A stretch of DNA of 64,000 nt from Owenia fusiformis. Taxonomy: Eukaryota > Annelida > Polychaeta > Sabellida > Oweniidae. The translations under genes were made by a program, and so were the position numbers. Location of the stretch: assembly GCA_903813345.2 (NCBI GenBank), contig CAIIXF020000012.1, positions 15,618,020 to 15,682,019 of the forward strand, given 5' to 3'. Of this stretch, positions 1 through 13,500 are shown one piece after another. How positions within the stretch are numbered: the stretch's first letter is position 1; each line of letters starts with the position of its first letter. The notes under the pieces are model-generated. The model was given only the letters and a program-made list of their open reading frames with translations, was not told where the DNA came from and did not search any database.

Positions 1-3000
1 TTTTTGAGAAAAAAGCAGCATAGCATTTGCACGACTGAACTTAGAAATTCAATGCAAGGGTATTCAGACATATATTATATGGCAGTCTAATCGAATGATT
101 GAAGCATTTCAATAAATTAAGTTTAATACATTTATAATGGCTCTTGAAAAAAAATACAGCAAAAACTATTGCACTGATTTGTGTGTTCAAATGTTGCCAT
201 TTGTGCCGTGAAAAATATCCAAAAAGCATACAAAGGTTTACTTTTTGAAATAGATCAATAAATTACTTTTTCAGTCCACATATCTTGCACTTCAAAATTA
301 TAATCTTTGTGATTTACAACAATTAACTCTTAAATGAACTTTAGTGCCACTCTTTCTAAAACAAAACTGAATTAACTAACTGATCTTCAAAATTTTACAC
401 AAATTAAGAATTTTTTTCTACATTCCTGTTCAACTTATTCCTTGCAAATTCTATTCTTTTCTCGCACTTCACTCTACATTCTATTTTAATCGTGAACATT
501 TTCATGTGGGCATTAAGTTAATGTGACCTTGAGGTCGACATGATGAGTTACAGTGTCACCTCTTTGGTGAACAAAGTACAATATATGATCAAGATCAAAG
601 TACAATGTTCAATGTTCAAGTGATTGTTCCAGGCAAAAACTTGGCAATTAATCAGGCAAAGAAAATATAAAAATATAATAAATTGTACTCCTGGGAACTT
701 TCAAAACTATTTGTGTGATTATCCCACTACTATTTTACCATATTTGGCAATTTCTCAAAATTTGTAACCAATAACCCAGATGCGAGTAGAAATAACCTTG
801 ATTAACGTCATTAAAAATTCAAAATTCAATCAAAGTAATATCATATTCGAAATCTACATGTAAAATTGCATCTAGAAATGTGATTTTAAAAAGTGTTTAT
901 CAACTTTGAAAAATTAATTTTCTTTGAAAATGGGACTTCTAGCTCGGGGAGATTCCCCATAGACCCCATGCTATAAAATCACAAAAAATGAAATATCTTT
1001 TCCTTTAGTGGACAGATAATATTTTGCTTTACTGGACATATTTTCATTAGTATAAGTATCAGACACATAAGGGTTATATGAAAATTGAGCCACTTAAATT
1101 GATAATATTGAAGTTTAAGGGAACTTTCTTATATACCTGCCATGTTAATTGACCCGAATCAGCCACCTGGTGGTGAAACTGGTAACTACCTACTCGCATT
1201 TGGGTAATTCAGTTTTTACAGTAATCCGAGTTCTATTAGAATGATTTCACCTTTATACTGAAATACTGTATATGCTTTTGGCTTTTGGTAGTAAGAGGAA
1301 TTCATTCTTATAGCAATGACAGAATGATAATGACATAGTTCTAAAGAAATTATTAAATCCAGGAAATTTTGTAAAAATACATATCCGAAAATTCCTACAA
1401 TCTGAAAACCTCTCAATGTGAACACTTTTCAATTCTTTTTTAATTTGTCATAGACACTCATGTTAAAAACCTTGAAATCTGAACATCTTTTAATATGAAC
1501 ACTTTTGGCCAGTTCCAGTGGCATTCCAGTTAGACTGGTTTCACTGAAAAATATATTTTGTAAAATTGGACTGTGTTCTTTACACATAGAACTAAGAAGA
1601 CAAACCCTCAACAACAACAAAAATGTAGGTAGAAAAAATTTGGCATTGATCCCAGTGAGAAAGTGAAAGACATATGGCAAGATTAGGAATGATTTAGTAC
1701 ATCACTGATATGAATTCATAACTTAGCATGTTATAGCTAGGAAATTATTTTTCTACATATTATTCCCATTTTTGATAATCACTCGCTAATTGCAAATTGA
1801 AAACCGAAACCAAGTAAAAGTGGAATCTCGCGCAGATTGCCTCGAATTTACTGACTGATTCAGTGAAATTCTAGAAAATTAAAAATGCTTTCCCCTGTTG
1901 ATTTCAAGATCCACCCCTCTGTACTATGTAGTCCTTATAATGCTTGCAGAACTGCAATAAAAAAAGCAGTAAATGCAGCCTTGCTGGTGTTTACTGATTG
2001 AAGCTTTAGACACGCCTATGCCCTATACTGATACATAAGATAAAAAGTATTACAATTCTCCAACTCTATTCGAAATCCCAATCCTGAGCTGTATTATTTG
2101 TATGATTTCCTTTGGGAACTCTACGAAGGTACCTTTCTACATTTTCCTATACTCAACTTGCATAGTAAAGTCATTTGCATTCATTAATACATCTCTGCTT
2201 GAGAAGCAAGGCTGCTCTCTTGATATTAACAATGTGGATTTTTCTATAAATTGATATTGCTTGTTCAGATCCAATGCATGTATCTCACCAATCCTAATAC
2301 TTATACATCTTTGAAGACTGCATAGAAATCCATCCTCTGAATTTGCACATATCCTATGTTTAAGTAGCTCTATGGAATCCACATACAGGAGAGAAAATTC
2401 CAAGATCCAGTACAGATGTACTTATCACTGACTGTACTACAGACAGTATGCAGTCTAGTAATGTATTTGTCTAGTAAAACACTTCTACTGCATACAGACA
2501 GTTTTTGCCTGCAGTAGTCCATTCACCCATAAGATCTCCTTTTTTCGTTATCAGATCATCTGTATTTGATATTTACTTTTTCAAAAGATTATGAACTTGA
2601 TTTAAATGGTATGATCAAATGCTTTTTTAAATGTGTATCATTTCAATTTATCAATGAAAATAGCACCCTGTAAACCTATTAAATAAACAGGGTTTACAGT
2701 AATATCATAATGTCTGGGAAAACTGCTATATCCCAGGAGGCTATTTAAGGTCACATGATATGATATAACCAATCAAAATAAAAAGCTCAACGTAGGATGA
2801 ATAAATAACTGGGATTGGTATTGATTTTGCCAAATATGGTCAGATCAGCTGATCACCCCATATCCCTTAACATAAATAGTAAAATACTACACTTTCTTTC
2901 TACAGTTAATAAATGAAAAATACAAACAAATAAAATAAACATATTAAAGGTTAAAAATAATTCTCACATTTCAATAATTAAAAGGGGTAAAATGCATCTG

Positions 3001-4789
3001 TCTTATTTCCAGCAAAATAATATGTCAGGTGAATTTGTAGATAGATAATGTTATCAGTCTCACAACTCTCACTTGGGTCAGAACATGGATGATTGATGTT
3101 TCCAAGGCAACAGAGTCTGAGTCAGAAAAGCACAAATGTTTTTAATATGGCAATGTTGCTACTAGCAGTGCTTGCTTACTTACTTACTGTTTAACCCATT
3201 ATTTCAGGCTTTTTGATTTCATTAATCTGTTTTGAGTAAACATAAATATCGATAGTATGGATTAAACTAAGGGGCCAGATCAAAAGTCCATTTTATTCAA
3301 GGAGGAGTCTATAGCTCAATATAACATGTATAAGGCATTAACATAAACAAAATCTCATCACTTGATTGCAATTAAAAATAAAATAGGATCCAAAATATCA
3401 CTTTTTTACCTTCAGAAGGCCATTGAAGGTAAATTCTCAAATCTTAAGTCAGATTTGAAGTTCTGAGAACTTGTAGATGATGTTGAAAAAAGATATTAGG
3501 CCATTTGAAGTAAGTTGAAAAAAGACCTTTTTTGACCTTCAATGTCTACTTTTTGGTTGCCATGGTGACAGATATTAAAACTCACATACATGTTTATATA
3601 TGTTGACAGTGAAAATTTGAAGTCAGCCTATACTCATTAAGTTATTGGAAGTTGTGAGAATTACATTCACTGACCACCGAACACAGTCCACAAAAAACTT
3701 GGAGACTACAACAATATGTCAACACTTCTGGTGGTGACATAAAATAAACTATGAAATACATAAGCAATGTTCTCAAATATTAACTGAATTACAAAATTAT
3801 TAAAAAATTGATATTTTGATCCAGTCATAAATAATTATCTTTGAAAAATCAATAATGTTTTTTTGCCTCTGTTAATGACCGAGGTGCCAGTAGGTTGATT
3901 CAGGTCAGAAAATATGACAGACAATGACCGACATAAACTTGAATAATATAAAATATAGAGGATCAATTTTCACCTTACCTTTTTGAGTCTGATAAACATA
4001 ATTTTAAATACGTTCAGCGAAAAATTATTTCATGATTATATAACATGGGCGCAATGGGAAATCACATTGAAGTCACATTTCCAAATAAAATTTAAAATTT
4101 GAATTTGAAATAAAAACCAGATATGGTATGGCAAATGATTTAAGACAGTTATATCTATTTATATGCATTTTCTCACCATAAATTCAACGTCTTATCAAAA
4201 TAATGTTTTCATCCAATTGAGGTCCCCTGGGGCCCGTTTTTGCACCGTTCGTAATAATGAACGTTTGTAAGTCAATTGTTTAATTTGCAAATTCAATAAA
4301 GTTGTATTTTCATAACATTCGTAAAGTTTACGAACGATTCATAAAATTACAAAAATAGTGACGTCATGCCTGCTTTCGTTCGTAGATTTAATCGCACCTC
4401 TGACTTATTATCAACCCATTTCTATATGTACTTTAGTATTTTTCATGGAATCATTATTTTTATACAATTCTTATGGTAAGACTTTATTTTATTATTTTGA
4501 TAAATCCTGTTTGTTGTACTATCTGTCCTGACAACTGTGGAATATGACGTCAATCCATTCGTCAATCCATTCGTTAATCTAGCTCAAGACAATTGAAAAA
4601 GTATGAATAAACTTATGAAAGCGTACAAAAATGGTCCATTCATAACTTCACAAATTCGTAACTTTTTAAGTATTAATAAATTACGAGTCACATTTTTGCT
4701 GAACCATTTGTTTAAATATTTAGACAAGGCATTAACATGACAAAATGTCAACACCAGTTGCTCACAATATGATGATTTTGAAAAAATGG

Positions 4790-5280
4790 TCAATTTGAAG
4801 CAAGTAGACAAAAAGGCTTTTTTTGACCCTCAAAATATCATTGAAGGTGGAATCTCAAATCTAAAGTCAGATTTGAGATTCTCAGAACTTCTGAGAACTT
4901 GACCTTGAGAAGGTCAATGAAGGTCAAATCTCAATTCTAAAGTTAGTTTTGAACTTCTGATATCTTGTAGATAATTTTGAAAAAAATTGTCAATTTGAAG
5001 CAAGTTGAAAAAAGACCTTTTCAACCTTTTTTTACCTTGAGAAGGTCAATGAAGCTCAAATATTAAGTCAGATTTGAACTCCTGATAACTTGTAGATGAT
5101 TTTGAAAAAAAATTGGTCAATTTGAAGCAAGTTGAAAAAGACCTTTTCGACTTTTTTTGACCTTGAGAAGGTCAGTGAAGGTCAAATCTCAAATCTAGAG
5201 TCAGATTTAAACATCTGATAACTTGTACATGATTTTGAAAAATTGGTCAATTTGATTGAAAAATAATTGGTCAATTGGCC
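4790..5280. repeat. Degenerate tandem repeat, ~125-bp unit
   Basis: Three to four diverged copies follow each other. Each contains the words 'gaccttgagaaggtcaatga', 'aagtcagatttgaa', 'cttgtagatgattttgaaa' and 'caatttgaagcaagttgaa'. A further partial copy lies at about 3405-3540. No coding potential is seen. Confidence 0.75.
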
Positions 5281-5726
5281 AACCCCCACCTGCCGATCAC
5301 AAACCACCGTCAAAAAAAAAACAGAGACCATAACAACTGCATGATAAATTCAAATATCATCAACGGCCTGCACTTTTTTCACAGAGATGTTTTTTACTTG
5401 CTTTTGAAAGAATAGATGGCATACAGGGTGTTCCAAAAGTAACAGGACTGGTGCTGGTATTTTGTTAAATATGCACCAATCGTCTTGAAAATGTTACATA
5501 ATGTACTTTCATGTATTGTTACTAAAACTGCAAAGTTTCAAAAAATATTATGAAATTCGGGTAGAGTTATGGTTGCTATGGTAACATGACATCACAATAC
5601 CCGGGGCAACATTCCGCGCAGAAAATTACAGACGTTAAGCCTTTTGAACAACCCATATAAAAGTTGAAATGCAACAATTCAGCTGGTGAAAATTAGATTT
5701 ACTTTACATCATTTGATATTCCTATT

Positions 5727-6046
5727 TATCACATGATTAGGAGTGTCTACGCATTTTGATTGGTCAATTGTGATGATGTATATTCCGTATCACATAATTT
5801 TCATGTGATACGGTGAGCTGAGTCAATAGCAACGATGTGACGTCACACTGATTATATCACTTCAAGCTAAGGAAAACAATATGACGTCATACTATTTCAC
5901 AAAAAAGTACGAATACAACGGTATGACTTCATATTGTTTCAAAGCGAAATCAAAAATTATAATAGTCACCAGGAGTACAGAGTACTGAAAACAATCATAA
6001 CTGACCAAATCAAAATGCCTCAAAATTCCTAGACATGTGATAAAAT
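5727..6046. mobile_element. Nested MITE inside the mariner-like element
   Basis: The left end 'ttatcacatgattagga' through 'gcattttgattggtca' is matched in inverted orientation by 'tgaccaaatcaaaatgc' through 'tcctagacatgtgataa' at the right end. The arms are about 40 bp with some mismatches. It has no coding capacity. Confidence 0.6.
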
Positions 6047-6049
6047 CGT

Positions 6050-6190
6050 CATCACACGTTTCAGCTTATGTGATACATGAAATATTCCACTCGGGTAACA
6101 ATGTATCACCACTCAAGCTTCGCTTTCGTGGACGATACAGTATTACCTTTCGTGGAATATTTCCTGTATCACATGCCGAAACGTGTGATA
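6050..6190. repeat. Long imperfect palindrome
   Basis: The segment runs from 'atcacacgtttcagcttatg' to 'catgccgaaacgtgtgat'. Its two halves are near reverse complements around 'caagcttcgctttcg', so it would fold into a roughly 60-bp hairpin. It is probably the remains of another foldback element. Confidence 0.6.
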
Positions 6191-6219
6191 ACTGATAGTA
6201 TCCTTACTTTGCAAAGTAG

Positions 6220-6600
6220 GCTCCTCCTCTTCTCAGTATAAGAGTAGCACTCTGGATCCATGATTCAAACATATAAGTGGACCAATCTGAGGACATGTCA
6301 CACAGGGTTGATTGGACAACTAGGAGCAGGTCATTTTCATTTTTAAAGGTCTTACCACGCTGATTAGGATTCCATTCTCCATATAAGTAAAAATTAGATA
6401 TTGCATGATCATAAGAGTATGGTGCATGGGTTTAGACATCAACACCTAGCTCCTCTATAGCTGCAGTGTTCTTTAATGCTGACTTGCGTGCAGGCGCGTT
6501 ATCAAGGTGGATGACTGGCTTCAAATTGCATTTTTTCAATCTAACTCAATCCTTAGTTGTGCAAACTGTTATACGTAGTGATATTCCAGGAAATTGAATT
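6220..6600 (-). pseudogene. Mariner-family transposase remnant
   Basis: Read on the minus strand, the segment gives LKPVIHLDNAPARKSALKN, then an in-frame stop, then THAPYSYDHAISNFYLYGEW, then a region ending in SWIQSATLILRR. This matches the mariner pattern of H-x-DNAxxH/R followed by a PPYSPDLxPxDF-like block, which carries the last catalytic acid. Here the block has degenerated to PYSYDHAISNFY and the preceding stop breaks the frame. The rest of the transposase is not recognisable. Identification rests on the order and spacing of the two motifs. Confidence 0.65.
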
Positions 6601-8001
6601 AGTAAATAAATATTATTATTATGAAATCATACTTGGATCTGAGTTGAATAGCAACACCATTACAACAAAACAACTAATAAAACAAATAGGAAATGTTGTG
6701 TTGTAATAGGTGAATTAGATACTTTCTTCAGTCATACAAAAATGTTGAATATCATATTTTCATGAAAAAGTTGCCCCGGGTATTGTGATGTCATGTTACT
6801 ATAGTAACTGTAACTCTACCCACATTTTATATTTTTTTCTGAAACTTCACAATTTTAGTTGTAATACTTCAAAGTACAATTTGTGAAAATTTGAAGACAC
6901 TCTGTACAAATTTGACAAAATGCCAGCACCAGTCCTGTTACTTTTGGAACACCCTGTATAAACAAGGTTGATACCTTTACTAAAGAAAGAATCACAAGAT
7001 AGAACACTGAATATTTTACCCATCTGGCATTGAAAATGAGGAAGATTGAAATATAACTTCTATATAACTTTTATTGACATCTTGTATCATAACATGATTA
7101 CATTAGTCATAACTATGAAAAACTAAATATCTAAACTACAAATACTAACTAAAGCAAAAGTACAAAAATATATACGAGATATACAAAAACCAAAAATAAA
7201 AGCTAGTATACATCATGATGAAAGGACAAGGTTACAAGGTTACATTTAAAGTGTGGTGCACATACCCTGCATTCTGACTATAAATTCTTAAATGAATGAT
7301 AAATAAATTTTCCAATGTGTCTTTGTAATGTTAAGTTTTTACTTGAAATGAGATTGACAAATAAATTTTCACTAAAGTTGACAGATACGACGTATAAGAT
7401 AACTGATTGTCAGCCAAGTTATGGCTATAAGCTGGCTTTGGTGTCAAATGAAAGAACGCGTACTTGTACTTATCAATCCATTGAAAATACCTGGATGATG
7501 AAATTCAAATCATTTATATGCATCCAGTCACTTCATAATTAATGTCAATTTAAACCCACCATAAGGTTGAAATGGATATTTTAACATTTTTATGTGGGCA
7601 TCAATTATGATTGAATACTTACTGTGGTACAAAATTAAAATATTTGAGCAGTTTACTTTACAATCAAATGTGGGGAAATGTTATATTCTCCAAGGGATAC
7701 TACTGATTTTATTTTTGTGGAATAAATTATGTAAATGATAATATACTTGCCAGCCTAAAGCAAAAATCAAGGTAGATTCATGTTTTTAAGACTGGTGTTT
7801 GCAGGTAGATTTTTTCTGAATATGCCATTTTTCTGATAGACTAAAAAATTTAGATTTCTTTTCAAAAGTTTCCCAGTTTTCTAGATGACATTACATTTTG
7901 TTTTTATTAAAACCCAAATTAAAAAAGTATGTTTTATATGGAATTTTACTAACTTATAATCCTGTAGGTTGGCAAGTCTCTATGCAAATATATAAACCTA
8001 C

Positions 8002-9983
8002 CTGCCAGTCTTTGGCCACTATTGCACTTGGCTCTTCAGCTTGATTAATTTTCCGTTTTTCTCGTTTTATGATGTGTCCTAACTGCTGGTAGCTAATATA
8101 AGCAAGGCCTACGCCAGTTGGAATCCAAACCCATTTTAAGGTACGTACATATCTTAGGAAAGGATTGCTCTGTGCAGAGTTGGTACCTGGAAAATTCATT
8201 TTCTATCAGTCACCTTCATGTTTAGGCAGGGTGACCTAAAATGTGGGCCAAATTATATCATTCAACTTCTATACTATATGTGGTATCAATTTCATTTTGT
8301 TTTTATATATTTTATCTCAAATCTATCTATGCATACTTTCCTAGCATAATTCAATATGAACTATATTTTTATCAATTTGCTTTATTCATTCTAATATGCA
8401 GTGTGTCAAATAAATATGTTCTCTCCCTTAATTTCAAATGTACTTTTGTGCATAAAAGTGCATCTAGTTGAGCTAGTCTTCTGAAACTTCTTGTGGAGTT
8501 GCTCCATGAAACCTAGTCTTGCCTTTTTTTTTGAGAGAGGGGTTTCACTTATCGTGCAAGAGCAATACCACCTCCGTGCTTCGTGCTTGCAATGCAACTC
8601 ATAACTGACTTATATGATTTCGGATGCGTTTTAATGCAAACCATGGGTTAAAATCTGTTGATTAATGCGTCAAGTATTTTATATCTATCTATATATTTTA
8701 TATACATAAGGTATAAACCATATGTACATACTTAATCTATATCTACTGTCAATTGTGATCTCTGAACAAATGATCTCTCAAATGGTTGTAATTGGACGAT
8801 GAGGTAGCGGTAGCATCTTATATCGTCTGTGGTTCATTGGATGAGATGCTTACATCGACCTTGGGAAGATGGTTTGCACTCAACTAATGAGATAAGTGTA
8901 TTATAAAATGTATAAAACGTATGTTCATACTTAACCTTTTTTACTTTTTCAATTATGATCTCTGCACAAAATGATCTCATTAAGGGTTGTAATTGGACGA
9001 TGAGGTAGCGGTAGCATCTTATATCGTCTGTGGTTCATTGGATGAGATGCTTACATCGACCTTGGGGAAGATGGTTTGCACTCAACTAATGAGATAAGTG
9101 TATTATATAATGTATAAAATTGTATGTACATACTTAACCTTTCTTAACCTAACCTTTTTTACTTTTTCAATTATGATCTCTGCATAAATGATCTCATTGA
9201 GGGTTGTAATTGGACGATGAGGTAGCGGTAGCATCTTATATCGTCTGTGGTTCATTGGATGAGATGCTTACATCGACCTTGGGGAAGATGTTTAGCACAC
9301 ATCTAACGTATAAAGTGTGTTTTATATATTGTATATATTTTTATTCTATGTTCATTTAACATTAATGTTATATCAGGATTATTTTCATTGTACACTGTAT
9401 ACATGTATCTCCTTTTCATAAAGGGCAATAAAGATATACATACACACATAGAAAAATTCAGTATCATGCAGACAAAAAAGTTCTGCGACATTAAGTGAAT
9501 GTTAAAGCTAAGGGGGAACATATTTATTTGACAGTCTGTCGTTCTACCCATGCAGCACTCTCCCCAGGATTTTTTGTGTGGAGGATTTTTTTTATTGTTT
9601 TAGCCCGACATTTTAGCATTTTGTAACTTTTTGTGGACATTTTATGATTTTGCAATTTTTTGTGCAACATTTTAGAATTTCCTTGTAACATTTTAGGAGG
9701 CACATCTAATTGCATTGAAGAGCATTTTGGTTTTAAAAAATACACAGAGGTGCTGTGCCTCAATTTCAATATGGAAAAAGCACTGCCATGTTTATTTCAT
9801 TTTGCATGCTAAAAGGCGATCAAATGATGTTTTAAAATACATATTTTGTTGCTTCGACAAAAATTAGATAAAAAAATAATTAACAGACAAACCTGTTGAT
9901 TGTAGTCGAATTTGTGATGCTCTTTCTCTAGGAGTCCTAAAGATAACTCGAGTAGCTGTTCCACATTGCCACATCATCCTCAT
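8002..9983 (-). CDS. PISD: Phosphatidylserine decarboxylase, N-terminal exons (partial)
   Basis: Two coding exons are seen: 9893-9983 (start ATG at 9983) and 8002-8186, joined in phase (ACA G|GT) with GT-AG borders. The first exon encodes MRMMWQCGTATRVIFRTPRE, an Arg-rich, nearly acid-free leader like a mitochondrial presequence. The second has a hydrophobic segment (WVWIPTGVGLAYISYQQ) followed by a basic stretch and ends AKDWQ. This matches the inner-membrane anchor of animal PISD, whose human counterpart reads GGYAGYRQYEKY...HWEVALYK. The enzyme makes phosphatidylethanolamine from phosphatidylserine in the mitochondrial inner membrane. The catalytic domain with its self-cleaving LGST-type site is not in the window and must lie left of position 1, which implies an intron of at least 8 kb. 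An upstream non-coding exon is possible because the ATG exon also begins with a good acceptor (9988-9990). Confidence 0.72.
8757..9295. repeat. Three tandem ~205-bp repeats with an invariant core; possible structured RNA
   Basis: Three units begin at about 8784, 8985 and 9202 (spacing 201 and 217 bp). Each holds a core of nearly 100 bp, from 'ggttgtaattggacgatgag' to 'cttacatcgaccttggg', that is essentially identical in the three copies, while the AT-rich spacers vary. Within the core 'agcatcttat' pairs perfectly with 'atgagatgct' around a loop of about 18 nt, and weaker pairing continues outward (cgatg/catcg). The array sits in the PISD intron. A plain tandem duplication would also explain it. 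Confidence 0.55.
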
Positions 9984-9999
9984 ACTTCTGCAATATAAA

Positions 10000-10560
10000 A
10001 AAATCATAACCAAATAATGATGACACCAAGGTCAAAGGTGAATCAAATCCTTATTAAAGAGGAGTGACCTGCTCCCCTACCTATAATTGTCAGACACTCC
10101 ATCTTTTGTAAAAGGATAGCCGGTTTTATTTTTCCATAGACTGTACACTCAGTGCATCCAGTTATCCAAAAATTATTATCTTTTTGCCACCAACGACAAC
10201 ATTTTCTGTAAATGAATGACAATGCCTCCCTCTCCAGGGCCCATGGGGTAGCCTAATGTTACTCGAGTCTCTAGCTTACAGCTAGACGAAACTTCATTGA
10301 TTTCGTATGTACTGTGCTACACGCACCTACACGCACCTAGAACTCATTTTTAATAAATTTTATAAATATTTTTAAGAATATTAATCATATTTAGGATGAA
10401 GCGTTGCTTGTCTGGATTTAGATATTTCAAAATTTCATTTCGGAGTTTGACACATGGTGAAATTTTCTCGCTGTAGCTAAAAATGGCTTCCGGTTCTGGA
10501 CGTGAATAACATTTGAAATTATTCTCGCTTAAAGAAATCAAATATAACAATAGATCACAG
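10000..10560. other. Upstream of PISD start exon, no gene seen
   Basis: No further coding exon or clear promoter motif was recognised between the PISD start exon and the transposon starting at 10561. The open frames here are short and AT-driven. Confidence 0.5.
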
Positions 10561-13500
10561 CACTATCAATGGTATATTCTAAAAATATAGGGAATAGTAT
10601 ATAGAGACTAAAAGTCCAAAAGGCTTTTGTGACAATATTTCCCGGAAGTGTTATATTTCCATTTATCCTTCAAACTGTGACATTTATGCTAATAACTCGA
10701 CATGTATATGATTCTTACATACCCAATACGATCAAAAACGTTACTAACATACCAAATGAAAGGTGATTTCCTGGTCAAACTTGCAAAAGTTTGTCCAAAT
10801 TCGCACTTGAACCGAATATTTACCAGAAGTGTTTATATTTCCATTTAGGTGTCACTACGGTAAATCATTGAAAAATAATGAAAAAATCACAAAATTCAAG
10901 TTTGGGATACATATCGCCATTTTCGAACGAATTAGCCCATACAATAACTATATTTCTGCGTTCCCCTATACATAACCTTCATCTTGACCATACATTTAAC
11001 ATAGGGTTTGCGTCTCGATTTTTAAATATCACTTCGCCAACATAGGGACTCATTTTTAGGTAAAATCCCTGTGCTTCACCGATGAAAATTAACGAATAAA
11101 GTAGTTCCAGTTTACGGCACTATATTTTGGCGATTTCTTTCTAAAATGGCACACAATGTCATTTAACACATTTTCTACAAATTCTAGTCATATTTGGGGA
11201 AATAGGTGAGGGCTGAGTCTCTAAAAACTGGCCAAAATGACCTAAAATTGGGTCATCAACTTCAGACATCTCATGCAAAAAATTTAGATGCAAAATCCCC
11301 GAGATTATCTCATTTTGTAAATCATTATAGCAATGCCTTTCAAGTATTACACAGAATGTACTGAAATGTATGTTGCTAAATGCAAATATTTTGAGTTAAA
11401 TGTGGTCCCCATGTGGAAAATCTGCCCTTTTTCTCCCCTTTACGCCAGTTAGGCCCCAGTGTATTGTGACATCATACTCATACCATTGCTACAATGTAGC
11501 ATTTTACAAATTAATCATGATTACTCTTCCTGTGATACACAGTTGAACACTGTTTTTGCATTGTGATATTCCCCAGTGTGTTGACTGATTACACGCCAGC
11601 TTACTTAGTTACTTACTAAGTACGCAATAACCACCATCAAAGACCTGCCGGCACCTATTTATTTTTGGGTTGGTAATGGAATTTTACAAGGGCAATACGA
11701 GAAGAATTCAATTTTTCAGAATTTCATGATAATTACGGTAGATTTTACGGTAGTTTGAACAAGAATACTTTAAATTCCAGCAGAAATATTGTAGTTTTCA
11801 AATATTTACGGTATATTTTTAGGCTGTTCTTATAGAAAAAATCGAATTATAATAAAATATTTTACGGTAGATTTTGGTAAAATTACAGTAGATTTTTTAC
11901 GGTCGTGTTTACAGGAAAAAACAGTAATTTTTACGGTATTTGTGTTTTTTTTACCGAAAAACGAATATTTTATGGTAGATGCCGGTAAAAATACGGTAGG
12001 TTGGCAGGTATGAGTTACCATGGCAACCGTGGAAATGGGTAAAAATGAGAGCAAAAAACACCCAGACCTGCCATAATGGCACTTATTTTCAAAATATTTC
12101 GAGACATACAAATTTTCTTAAACTTTGATATCATCTAGAACACTTCTAGACAACAAAAATTGGGGGAAGGTTTATCACTTCAATTTTTTGCAAGCCTTGG
12201 TCAAAGTAAAGCTACGAAAAAAGCACTCATTTTCACTTTAGAATCACCTATTATCGCCCAAATGGCTATATGTTGTCCAGGTCGCCATGTTAAAAGTAGA
12301 ATTAGAATGCTTTTCAGACAATGTTAGATAGCTTTCCTTTATCACGGAACAAAGATCTTTGCACTGGTATGCCCATTTCCATGAGATAATGCACGTGACC
12401 CACCATGGTTTGGGACCATTATTTTTTAAACATTGGATTGAAAATGATGTAATTTATATAAATGATATTGTTATAGATGGAATGTTATGTTCATATAATG
12501 TCATAGTTCAAAAAGTACAGCGCAATTGACAAACCATGCTGCAGTATAATATAAATAGAGAATTATGTAAATCAGATTCAAAGTATATACGATCAGAGTT
12601 AGTCTTGGCAAGAAAATGTGATATTAAATATGATAATACATTGATAAGTAAGGATGTGTGGAACACACTTTTTAATTGTACAAAAGATAATAAGCTCAAA
12701 ATTATCCAATGGAAGATTATCCATAAAATTTATCCAAGTGGCAAATATCTAAAACAGTGTAAAATACAAGATTCAGATAAATGTAAATATTGTGATAATG
12801 AAATTGATGATGATATGCACTATTTCATGTATTTTGTGAAGTGTAAAGAAGTTTTAAATATTTGGAACACCTGTGATTGTAATTGTCTCAGTGATAAACA
12901 AAAACTTGGTATTGAAAATTTCGCACAATAAAAATATTTTAAAAGTGTGATTATAAAAATAGCTATCCATATGTTTAAATGTGATCTGCTGAATGAGCAG
13001 GAAACTTTGAAAATGATAGATAATAGGGAAAAATCATTTTACAACATGTAACCTTTATATGTAAATGTATTAATTGTACTGTATATATGTTTTTGATTTG
13101 AAATATAGTTTTTTAATAAAAAAAATGGTGGGTTTGGGTGCTTTTTTGCTCCCATTTTTTACCCCATTTCTACGGTTGCCCTGGCAACTATTAGGCTTTG
13201 GTAACCATGCCAACTTGATTTTTGAAGGACATCCACCTGATAGTAGTTGGGCCAGGTTTGATGGAAAATGGGCCTGGTTTGATATGCTGGCAGTGAGGCT
13301 GATTGTGACAAGTAGTGAAACGGCAAAACAATGGTGGAGTCTTGTACTATAATTTTAAATTAGAGCTCTCCAAGAGAAATATTATCATGTAATGCAACAG
13401 GTAACTTATGTAAACAAATTTTTAAATTTGTGTAATCTTTTTTGAATTATCTGAAATAAAAAAATTAAATATAAAAAAAGGAATGCAATACAAAGAGAGA

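Larger units (their letters stand above)
5424..6956 (-). mobile_element. Mariner-like transposon with long terminal inverted repeats
   Basis: The ends are near-perfect inverted copies starting CAGGGTGTTCCAAAAGTAAC, and similarity between the two arms continues inward for about 190 bp as far as 'acccggggcaac'. Both ends abut TA, the target duplication typical of Tc1/mariner elements. A decayed transposase reading frame lies inside on the minus strand (6220-6600). Two further palindromic elements are nested within it (5727-6046 and 6050-6190). The element is inactive. Confidence 0.8.
1..7950. other. Gene-free stretch, repeat-rich
   Basis: I find no exon that I can support here. The PISD gene (minus strand) must continue to the left of 8002, and none of its conserved catalytic exons is visible, so this is most likely PISD intron. 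Contents seen: degenerate copies of a roughly 125-bp repeat (3405-3540, 4790-5280), a foldback-like stretch rich in 'cgttcgtaa' words (about 4220-4640), a mariner-like element (5424-6956), and fragments of a dispersed repeat with the word 'ttggagactacaac' near 3700. All open frames are short and lack family features. Confidence 0.6.

Noticed and set aside
2137-2403. Possible downstream PISD exon
   Set aside because: The translation has no similarity to the decarboxylase domain.
8784-9288. let-7 microRNA, because 'tgaggtag' occurs in each core
   Set aside because: Beyond the first eight bases the sequence does not match let-7, and the hairpin position does not fit. The more general structured-RNA idea is kept as a finding.
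13074-13352. Plus-strand frame with hydrophobic segment
   Set aside because: It begins at the A-rich tail of a LINE fragment inside element A; no domain or splice support.
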